Source: Antedon mediterranea
Taxonomy: Eukaryota > Echinodermata > Crinoidea > Comatulida > Antedonidae
Direction: 5' to 3'
Assembly: GCF_964355755.1 (NCBI RefSeq)
Contig: NC_092674.1
Coordinates: 15,565,001-15,629,000, forward strand
Length of the DNA: 64,000 nucleotides
Shown one piece after another: positions 48,301-60,300 of this stretch. The position numbers and the translations under genes are program-made. Numbering within the stretch: position 1 is the stretch's first letter; each line of letters opens with the position of its first letter. The notes below the pieces were generated by a model. The model searched no databases. It was not told the DNA's origin and worked only from the letters and a program-made list of their open reading frames with translations.

Positions 48301-51300
48301 GACAATTATATGGAAGCTCCCCTTACCTGTGTAGGAGGAATGTTGTCCATTGTCCGTGCCTTTCTTGAAAAAAAGATCTTGTGTCTTAGCTTAGTAACAC
48401 TTCTTAAAGTACTTGTCTTGTCGTATAGATGACATGTAAACTCCTCTAGCAACTGGAATTGAGATGAGTTGACTCCTAGAGATTTGAAAGGGTGATGTGC
48501 CATGAAAAAAAGGCTTCTGTGACTGCTGGAAATGAGTTCCACGTCTCCCATGCGGAGTGTTTTGCTTTTCCGAAGAACTGGGATGTAGTATCGGACCCAG
48601 TAAATGCATGAAAAACTTGCAGCCCTCTTGACTTATCCTCTCCTAGGTTATGGCAGATGGTATTTATATTAAAATATTGGAAGTGCTTACTCATGCCAAA
48701 TGCGACCCAGATACACGTACCAGGATAACAGGCTATTATATTGCAGAAAATACCAACCAGGATAACAATGACATCAGTATCAACTGTACGCACCAAAATA
48801 ACCCTGCTACCTTTCTTTAAGGCATCAGCAATGTGAATGCACATCCTGGAGTCGGCCTCTTCATGGTCGCAGATTGACATAGGTTGAGTAGATGTCCGGG
48901 ATACAACAGACTCGCCTACAGGACATATATCAAGAATTACTTACTAATTTAATATGCCTTTTTAATTAATTATTGGTACGAAACTGTATAAGTAAATTAA
49001 TCGTTTGGTTACAAACAAAATAAATTAGTATGTATCATAATAAAACTTACCTGATGTAATGTAAGTTTGAAATTGTTTCGTGTAGCCTGTTGACCTAAAC
49101 TTTAAATGTTTCTTGGGTAGAGAGTCCTTGTTCTCGTTGCTGAAAGTCATTCGGATCATCAACCATGAACTGACTCTCGAACTCTGTAATCAATCTTGCT
49201 TGTTCTGGCCCCACCACCATCCACCTCCTAAACGCTGTTGGATTTTCAGTAAGTCCGACTGCACCCAGTTCCTTTTACTAATTCGTTGTTCTGCTCATGA
49301 GATTGGTCAATGGGCATACAGGAGAACTTTCTTGTGGTTTTTGGAATAACCCAGAACTTCTTAAAATCTTCTTTGATGTTTAAAGGTAGTGTTTTCATGT
49401 CCCTAATGTGGATGGGAATCCATCGGGCATAGTTGGGACGATCCATAGCAAAACAAACAGGGTACCAGAGCTTCCAGTGACTCTACATATATCCCATGTG
49501 CGGTGGGCACGAACGAACATCAGAACAGTTAATTCAAATTCTAGAATAATATCCCAGTACTGAAAGGTTGGACTTTCCTTAATCATTTCCTGTCTCCACA
49601 CATCAAAACTTTGAGATTCATTGAAGTGCCAAGCATCTCGTTGCATGCATACATTGGCTGCTTTTATTTTTTTAAGTAAGGATCATTTTTATAATTAGAC
49701 AGCAGAATAGTTTTTTTATTCTCACAATAATTATGATAATTTGCAGAGATAAACCTGTCCATGTGAAGGTGAGATAAACCTGTCCATGTGAAGGGAAATA
49801 ACCTTTATTAACCCTTAGATAGTCTCTGGAGATAATGTAGTGTATGACAATCTACATGTCATAAGCTTTAATTTAATACCAAACATGACATGTCTATATG
49901 AAAGCTTTATTTTCACATAAATTACGTAATACTAAAAAAAGGGCGTGGTCCAAATGACGTCGTTAAATTGTTCAGATTTTTGGGCACCCCTTCTAGGATT
50001 GTTAGATATACCCCTAAAGAAGGTTTGTGCCAAATTTGGTGCTTTTGTCACAAAATGCACAATCTTCATAAAAAAATGGAAGTTAGCAACCCTGCTATTT
50101 CTTCCTTATAGTATTGTTGAGTTCTGTATATTCTACTTGGTGTAGAACAGAGTATTGCCTATGGGGTTTCAGTGCTTTCTCTTTCTAGTTCATTTGTCTG
50201 ATTTCTGCCATCTTTTTGTTATCTATTGTAACATGTGTTGCTTCTTCTTTTGCTAGTTTCTCAGCAGCTTCACGTGTAGTCTGGACGATTTGGTCGTAAC
50301 TTTCGGTTACTGTTTGGTAATCCATCTGATCGTGTAATGATGCAAATCTGTTTTTAAATTCTAATCTGAATTCGATACTTTGTTCTGATAGTTTATTGAT
50401 GTTGATCCTTCTCTTCCCAGTTGACGACGTGAAAGCGAGGACCAAATTAGTACGATGTTCCAAGTACGACTTAATCTATTGTAAAGCCTCGTCTTTGATA
50501 TAAGGATGCTGTAGTCAAAAGGTATGGCGTGATCTATCGAAGGAAGCACTGATATTGAACATAACTTGGACAACAATTATGGCCTTTGTCCAATAACGCT
50601 AACAGGACAGTCTCATCTATATATACATTTACGGGCAAAATTCGGTAAATCTCGCCTTACTTATAGAATGTTCACTCGATGGTATATAAAGTTGGTTCGT
50701 AATTTCGGTACTGATTTTAACCACCTGATGTAACCCTGTTTACTAATTAAATTGAGTTAGATAATTAGTTATTGACAATTAAAACGAATTTAGGTTCAAT
50801 GATTTGCCCCAAATAGGGGTGTTTTCCGATCGTGGTATACACTTTCTAATGGAGGTCTATCTTGAAAAATACCCGCACACAATAATACGAGGATGCTTCG
50901 CATTTTCCTATCTCCTCCTACGATAATTGTTTTTAATAGCTGAAAACCGGTTGAACAGCTCGATTACAGCATCATAATGTTGAAGACAGGCCTATTTTGT
51001 TTAAAAAATACTATTTTGATAGATTTAATATACGTTTATACAAATGTATTGATTTGCGATGGATAGAACATTCCAATCTCTCAGACTCCCAGTTTGTTGG
51101 TAAATTGATGAGCCCTTGGCTTAACACAAGTAGGTAAATATATGGGCCCTTGGAGAATAAACTTACAACTGAGATAAGTATTGCAATACTTTGACAATAT
51201 TGTAGATACGTTTTTGGTCGCCATTTGAATCGAAATTTTCTTATTGTGAATGTGGTTATTGTTAGATATTATATAAACACATATACAAAGAACATTTATT

Positions 51301-54300
51301 ACTGTGACTGTGGGTAGGCTCTACTGCTGGATATTTAAACACCTAATATACAAAAGAAAAGTTTATTACTGACAATTGTTTCTCAAAGTTTGTATTAATT
51401 AATAATTATAAAAAATATAAACGTCGTATCGTTACATGTACTTTACTATTTCAATCTACTATAACAGGGACAGTTTAAAGTATTAAATCGTAAATGTTTT
51501 ACTGTTTTTAGTGGTATATTATTGATAGGCCTATAAAACATTTAAAACAATATTTCGTTACTAAGTGGATAAAGAATATATTTAAAAATTGTTCTTCCCA
51601 TCCTCTTCCCCATCCCTCAACTGTAATGTAGTATACAAAACACAAATTGGGTTTGTTTAAATGAGTTCAAATAAAAAATTTGGAATCTTTTTTAGGACCA
51701 GTTTCTCCTTCGGAAGTAGGTCTAATTCCCAGGGTGCTAATTTTAGTTAACTACATTAATCATGGTGTCTATCTATTCGTTTCTGAAAACGACAATGTAT
51801 TTATAGTCCTGCGGTACGTACATTTGAAATGGCCAGTTTTTTGTTACGCTGAAATTACTGTGTATTCGAGAACAATCTGTGGACACGACCTAGATGGTAC
51901 GCGAGCGAAGCTTATAATATACCTTTAATTATAACATCATTAAAAATATTGTTTATACACTTAAAACATAAAAAATACAACATTAAAAAATATGACAAAT
52001 TAGATTATAATAAACATTTTGTCACAACCTTTTAAAAAATACCATTATTATATAAATCGTTACAATTTAAAATACAGTTTATATATTTTAATATAAAAAA
52101 TACAACATTTAAACGTAAGAAAAATAGATTTCTTAAAAATCATTAAATCATTAAAAATACTATTTATATATTTATATTGTTTATTTATTATAATTTTTAA
52201 TTATCAAAATACAGCATTATAAAACATTACAGTATCACAAAAATAAATAAATATATAAGTTTACTGATCGTTACTATAGTACATGACAAAAAGGTGTGTT
52301 TTCAATAATGTTTTAAAAATGCTCAAAGAAGCAGCAGTACAACGTAACTCAAAGGGCAAAGTGTTCCAGAAAGTTGGCGCAGCCTTTAAAAAAACATCTA
52401 TCTCCGTAGGATCTCGTTTTGATCTTAGGAACGCGTAACGCGTTAGAGTATTTTGAACGAAGAGGTCTGTTTGACAATGACTGTATTATTGACTTAATAG
52501 AGTCAACTGTGAGAAAGCGACGAATGTGAGAAATATTCCGTAGCTGCATATAACACTGCCTTGAGATTGAAAGAATATTTTCTTAAAAGTGCTTATCAAA
52601 AATAATACACAGATTTTTCGCATTTGGTGTAGATTCAATTACAGCATTATCAATAGTTCGCTCAATATTATGTTCGATTTTATATTTCTTATGACGTGGA
52701 GAAAACAAAACAATTTCACTTTTGGCATCATTTAGTTTCAGCAAATTTACCATCGTCCACATGTTAGCAGAGACGGAGTGTATGTTTTGGTCCAAGGACC
52801 GATCCTTGCGGAACACCATACTTAAGATGAAGTGGGTTCGAGCGTGAGCCATTTATTGAAAACGACTGGTAACGATCACTCAAATAAGAAGCTATCCATG
52901 CGTTAGCATTACCGTGTATTCCAAAGTGATTGTGCAGCCGCTGAAGTAAAGCTATGTGGTCAATCGTGTCGAACGCGGCCGGAAGATCTTGCACGACCAG
53001 TGCAACAGCATGACCTTTATCCAAGGACAAATGATATCGCTGTGTACCTTTAACAGCACCGTCTCTGTTAAAGATTAATTTACTGGATATTATTAAATGA
53101 AATATGCTCATCCAATGAATGTCGATGCCAAAAAATACACGCAAAAATAATCATTTACCTATCTCGTACTACGATAATTGTTTTTAATAGCTAAAAAACA
53201 GCTCGAGAACAGCATCATAATGTTGAAGACAAGCCGATTGTCTTTAAAAAATACTATTTAGATTAATTAAATATAGGCCTACGTTTATACAAACGTATTG
53301 CTTGGCAAAAAATGGTCTCTTCCACAAGTGTATATTCTCTCAGGCGTAATAACACAAAGGCAAGTACACTCGGAACAGAATTTCGATCCATTAAAAAAAA
53401 AATCTGTGACTGCAGAGGTCGGATATATAGGTATTGTTTTTACAGATATAGCTTTTTCAGTCGCCGTCTATATCCGTACAATCGACTTTATTATTGCGGT
53501 TCAACCACCAACACCCACACCACGACCTCTCCCCTCAATGTCATGATTTACATTTAAAAAAAGATCAGACCGTTAAAATATATGATTTATGCTAATAATA
53601 CCAGTAGATGTATGAGTAATATACAACAAATATTTATTGTATATAATATTTCTTAACTACAAGACGATGTTGTAAGAAAACAATCCATGTTTGAATTTTA
53701 CAAATTTGAAGATACCACTCCATCTTTAACAGGCCGATACCATGCAATATACAGACAATTCAAGCCCCCAGCGGGGGATGATTCGATACCTCATCTAGGC
53801 CTATGTGGTAGTTGTAGTAAAGCTGTTGACAATCAATCAGTAACGTGTGGCATGTGTGGGTTTTGTTTTCATTGTTCATGTCAAGACGTAGGAAAGTCTT
53901 TATTTGATGTTATTTCATTGGTATTGTCGTACCTGTAATAAGTCTGCTTGTGGTTTTTTGAAAGCGTTGTCGACGATCGGTAAAACACAAGAAAATATTC
54001 TCAAAGACATAAAACGTATAGATGAAACTATCACACGAAATTCAAGTGATATTGCTGATCTCAAGGCTAAGGATTCAACTGATAAGATTGATTTGTTAAC
54101 AGCAATAAATGAGAGATTTGAAGATGAAGCTGAGAAGGAAAGAAGAAGGTGTAACCTAATGTTATATAATATTGAGGAAAATACAAGTAGTGATCCCATG
54201 ATCCGCAAACAACATGACTTATCTGTTATCCGTTCTTTTTGTAACGGTTCAGTTGATATCGACGCCGAAATGAAAGTTATCTATCGTGTTGGAAAAGCTG

Positions 54301-57300
54301 AGAAGGATATTAAGAGGCCTTTGAAATTAGTTTTCAGAAAGGAGTCTATTAAACGTCAAGTTTTTTCTCTAGCAATTCAAAAGGGTTTTGCTGTTAGTAA
54401 TGATAGAACCATGAAAGAAAGAGAAGCATTCACTAAGTTAAAAGGTGAATTAAAAACGCGATTAGATGCAGGTGAGAAAGACATAGTTATCCGAAGTGGG
54501 AAGATTGTGAAGCTTTTTCGTTCCCAATAAAGAAAATAAAAACAGAAAGTTCTCTAATTTAAAAGAAAGTACGTTTTCCAATCAGAAATTTAACTTTTGG
54601 TACTCAAATTGTGATGGTTTTCTAAATAAGAAGTCAGAGTTACTTTCCCGTTTGGTTTCAGAAAAAGTTGATTTTATTGCATTGACAGAGATTTTACCAA
54701 AGCATTGTTTGTACCCGCCACTGATAAATGAATTTCGTGTCCAAGGTTACCAAGCATTTTTTTTCGAATGAGGATTTTACTTCTGGTCGTGGTGTTTTAA
54801 TTTATGTCAGAAATGGAATTTCAGTTTCTCAAATTTTCTTTAAGAAGAATAAGTTTGAAGAGTCAGTTTGGGTTAGAGTAAAAGAAGTAAAAACGGATCT
54901 TTTATTAGGTTGTGTTTACCGTAGCCCGACTTGTAGTATGGATAATAATATCAAGCTGAACTCATTGTTCCGTGAAATATATAAATCATCTTTTTCTGAT
55001 TTAATCGTTGTCGGCGATTTTAACTATAAAAGTATTAACTGGGAATTAAATTGTGTGTCTTCGGAAGATGGAGATTCCAGCAGACATTTCTTTGACACCA
55101 TCAACGATCTATTTTTAATTCAACACGTTATGGAACCTACTAGATACAGAGAAGGCGAAACACCCAATGTTTTGGATCTGGTTTTTACAGACAAAGAGAA
55201 TACTATAAATGGCATTATGCAGTCTCCACCACTGGGTAAAAGCGACCATATGATGTTACAATTTTCATTGGATCTTGTAAGAGATGACAGAATTGAACCA
55301 AATATTCGAAGTTACAGGCATGGTAACTATGATTTGCTGCGCGAGAAAATTGGTTTGGTAGATTGGGATGTGGTTTTCAATGACAAATCAGGTATTCAAT
55401 CGTGGGACGAATTCGAGCATATTCTTGCGAAGAATATTGATGAGTGTATCCCGATGAGGAAGGTTTGCCACGGAAGAAAACCTCTTTGGATGAACAAAAA
55501 AATTGAAAAGCAGATTGCCAAAAAGAATAAATGTTGGAAACAGTATATAAAGGCCAAGAGAAAACAAAAAGTATGTGTGTCAGCAAAATGGTCGAAGTTT
55601 GTCCAAGTAAGAAATCAAACAGTAGATCTGATTCGATGTAGTAAATCTGACTTCGAAAATAAATAGCAATTGAGATCAAATCTAATGAAAAGTCTTTTTG
55701 GAGGTATCTCAGTTCTCAGATCAATATAAAGTCTGGTATACCCAACTTAACTGATAGTAATGGAAGGCATGTGTCTGATGACAAGGATAAGGCTGAGTTG
55801 CTAAACACGTTTTTTAGTAGTGTATTTGTCGATGAAAATTTTTCGAATTTACCGGCTATTGATGACATTTCAGAGGATTTTTTATCTCAAGTTGACTTTC
55901 CTTGTGACGAAATCTTAAATATTTTATCAACGTTGAATATTACTAAAACAGCTGGACCTGATGGTATTCACCCACGCATCTTAGTCGAACTAAAGGATAT
56001 CATTTGCTACCCCCTCCATATTATTTTTACGAAATTGTTTCAAGAAGGAGCCGTCCCTAATAGTTGGAAACGGGCTACAGTGGTACCGATTTTTAAAAAA
56101 GGAGTGAAGTCTGACCCAAGCAACTATAGACCTGTGAGTTTAACTTCGGTAGTTGGTAAAATTATGGAGAGAATTATCAGGAAGGAATTACTGGACTTTC
56201 TTGAACATCACTCACTTATTTGTTATGAGCAATTTGGTTTCCGGCAAGGTCGTTCCTGTGCTTTACAATTACTTGATGTTCTTGAAAACTGGTTTTCTTA
56301 TTTTGATAATCAGGATTGTTTTGATTGTATCTACCTTGACTACAAGAAGGCTTTCGATAGTGTGCCTCATCATAGACTCCTTCTGAAAATGAGTGCATTG
56401 GGTATTAGAGGTAAACTTCTAAACTGGTTTCGATACTAAATTGTATAGAGTAGTTAACACTGTGAATGATGCTCAAGTTCTACAAGAAGATTTAGAGAAA
56501 GCATGTGACTGGTCTGACAAATGGCAATTACCTTTTAACGAGGGTAAGTGCAAAGTAATGCACTTTGGGAAGAAAAACAACAAACATCTGTATGCCATGC
56601 GTGGTTTCTTATTGAATGAAGTTAATCATGAAAAAGACCTCGGTGTTACTATTGACTCTAAACTTGTTTTTAATGTACATGTGGCAGATGTAGCAATGAG
56701 AGCAAATCGGAAGTTGGGCATGGTATATCGAGCTTTCAAGTTTTTAAATATGGATGGGTTTCTTCGTTTATATAAAGCTATTATTCGTCCGACCTTGGAA
56801 TACTGCAACGTTGTTTTTAACTCGCTACATTGTAAGGAGGAAGACCTATTGGAAAAAGTCCAAGAACGTGCCACCAAGCTTATTTTTTCCATTCGTCATT
56901 TACCTTATTCAGAAAGGCTGAAAATTCTCAACCTACCTACTCTCGCATACAGAAGGCAAAGAGCTCATTTGATACAGATTTTTAAAATTTTACATGGAGT
57001 GGATAGTATTTCTGCTGATTCTTTTTTTGAGCGTGATGAAGATGTTAGAACACGTGGTCATTCTTTTAAATTAAAATTTAAGTTCTCACGCACAAATTGG
57101 ATGAGGGACTCATTTGGTCGAAAAGCTATTATATTATGGAATTCGTTATCGGAGGATGTAGTAGCTTCAAGATCAACCAATCAATTTAAGTCTGGTCTTG
57201 AACGGGCATGGTCCAACCACCCTCTTAAATTTGCGCCATATTCAAGAGTTGATGTAATTATCAAGAGGGGCTTATAGGCATAGCCTAGCCTCGACTCCGG

Positions 57301-60300
57301 ACCCAGCATTGCTGAGCTCCGGAAACAAGTAAACAAGTAAATAAAGTTTGTTTTTCATTTTAAAATTCTCATTACATCGTGTTTGACTGTGTTCATTCGC
57401 CCTGTCTTCATTTTTTACAATTTCCAGTTATTAACGCCAACGTTCTTGTATTCGAGAGCCATCTGGGCAATTGAAAGAGCGTATGTATACATTTACGTAA
57501 GGACGTAGGTTTTTTTAGGACGTATTGTTTTATTCATATTCGTATTAAGGACATTTCAGTAAATCGCCCGTAACCCTTTTCTCAATGCTTAATAAAGTGG
57601 GTTCATACTTTCCGTACTAAATTGTACTAGCAATTGAAAACCATTATGCCTACAAATTAAGTTGAGTTATATAATTATTTATTGATGATTAAAGCGAATT
57701 TAGGTTAAACGATTTGTCCCGAGAGGTGCTTTTACCAAAACCACTGTCTCCCAAAACTTTCTAAGTGCCCGTTTAGGCATTAGTTATTTAGCCGACTTGA
57801 GCATAATAACAATACAAAGGATCACATGCCCTAACGCAAAAAACTTTGGTATGTAGGAAAAAAAATTAAGTATAAATTGGCAATTGAAAACCATTATGCT
57901 AACTAATTTATTTGATTTAAATAATTATTTTAAAGCGAATTTATGATTTTGTTCTACATTATATAAACACAATCAACTTTATTACTGTTAGTTGCTTCTC
58001 AACGTTTGTATTAATTAATACTGTAATTACAAAAAATATAAACGTCGTAGTGGTGTATCGTTACATGTTTTTTACTATTTCAATCGACTATTTGTGTAAA
58101 TTTGACTCAAATATTTGAACTCATTTTGTTACTCTTTTGGAATAATTCTACAGTTCCAACACAGTATTAAATGTTTTACTGTGTTAAGTGGTATATTATT
58201 TGTAAAACATGAAAACGATTAATGTTTCGTTACTGAATGGATAAAGTATATATTTAAAAATTGTTCCTCTTTGCACCATCCATTTCCCCATCCCCCAACC
58301 CTAATGTTACAAACAAAACACAAATTGGGTTATAATTTGACTCAAACATTTTGACTCATTGCGACTTTCTCTTTCGGAAGTACTTCCCAGGGTGCTAATT
58401 TTAGTTGACTTTTCATTATGTATAGTTTCTTATTGTCCTGCAGTACGTACATTTTAAATCGTCAGTTTTTTACGCTGATTATACTAGTATTCAAAAACCA
58501 TCTATTGCATGGCAATTATTGTACACGTGACACCCGCAGTGTTTTTCAATTTGATCTAAGATGAAGCCAAGTGGCATTCGTGGACATTTGGCGCCAATAA
58601 TGTGTTAATTAAATAACATGAATTAGTATACTGTTCTATTCCCTGATTAGAATAAAAGCACACGAGTTGTTCTTTATTGGCAGTAGTTTCTGTGTCCTTT
58701 CTGTAATATTTCCCGAGCTCAAGATCCATGTTACAATGGATTCAATATGTTATGCTCCTATCCGTCTTCAAAGACTGCTTTAAGTGGAAGAGGAACAATG
58801 TGAACTTTGAGGTTGTCACGATTATCGAACCAGAATTTCATCAACAAAATCACTCTAAGAGTATGATTTTGTAGATGGTTATGCATTTAAAACACTTAAA
58901 AAATATATCTTATTTTCTAAACAACATGTAAGATACACAAACTAGGAGATACTTTAAATTACATTTCATCAACAACATCATTGTAGCCTCCAAGCTAGGC
59001 AGGCTCAGTTATAAATGTACTAAATCAGAATATTTTTTCTTAGTTTTGTTTACCTCATACGAGGGGTAGCTCACATGGACACACCAGAGTAACTCGCTAT
59101 GCATATTACGAAGATCAATATATGAAGATGATGCCAGAGAATTATAGACGTTGGAAAATACTAGAACACGAAGTGGGAAAAGAATTATATATGTGAGTTT
59201 TTATTATGAACAGTATACTAATGAATGTTTATAATGAAGTTATTATTGGCATTCATTAGAAAATTCTGGACTGGTATAATGTTTTGTTAGACGAGTTATC
59301 AACGAATGAAAATATATTTAATTTTAATACGTGTAAGTCTCACGCTAATTATCTATTTTATTACGATTATTAGAAAACGTGGCATGCTTCAAATAGAAAA
59401 TAAAGATGGAGTGGAATTTCAGCAAACTCGCAATCTAATGAAAGTAAATAATTTACCGTTTCATGATATGACCCCGTTTGAGGTTTGTAAGAAGTGGCCA
59501 TCTATAAATTTCAGCACCGAATTTAACATATTCATGGATGAAGATGCTGGAGTTTTAAGGGCTGATCGGTGTCTTACTGCTTTTCAAGTAAGTGCTCATT
59601 CGTTTGTTCAATACAGGTAGCCCTGGTCATACAAGTTTTTACGTTCACTAATATGTGGCAAAACATAAGTAATAATAAAATAAATAAATATAAGTTCGTT
59701 TTTTGTCTTTAAAAATGTAATAGGACCATGCTGAATGACAGGACTTATGAATTAACATAATTACTTGGTAAACGTATTTGTATTGTCACAGAAAATATTT
59801 GAAAAACTTGGTGGTGTCATAAAAGAAAATGAGCAGGTGATAACGATTCTTCCGGGAAAAGAAGTGACAGTTGTAACTTCACATAACAGGTACAAAGCAA
59901 AGAGCATTGTTATTACACCAGGTGCTTGGGCTTCTAAAGTTCTTCGACCTCTTGGAATTGATATTCCTCTTAAGGTAATTTGCATGTTTCAGTTTGGTTG
60001 CCTCCGCATTACAAATTTATGTTTTCACATGTTATGTATTTAATCTGTGTGCCCCCAAAGAATACTAGAGGTGTTGAATCCACAATAACCTCATTCATGC
60101 ATACATATATATCTAGAGATTATTTACTGAATAGCCATCTTTAAATTACAGGAGTGAATTTAACATAGGCCTATTCATGGAGGAAGATTAATAATAATTA
60201 AGAGTAGTTTTCTATAAATATCGACCTTTAGGTGGCCAAGTAAAAAAAAAGATTTTCTTTAAAATGTGTACAATGAAAGAGGTTTGGTTGAAACATGCAC

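Larger units (their letters stand above)
39426..59043 (+). other. PIPOX intron 1, 19.6 kb
   Basis: Bounded by CAG|gtaaga at 39425/39426 and tttttcttag| at 59043. It contains at least four LINE fragments, a mobile gene remnant and copies of a ~570-bp repeat (listed separately). The first 1.2 kb (39426-40640) and last 0.5 kb (58500-59043) show no recognisable repeats. No PIPOX exon is missing from the protein, so none is expected inside it. Confidence 0.9.

Noticed and set aside
53298-53557. Two overlapping ~80-codon plus-strand frames
   Set aside because: They cover the end of a repeat copy and a CA/C-rich tract; no domain or homologue is evident.
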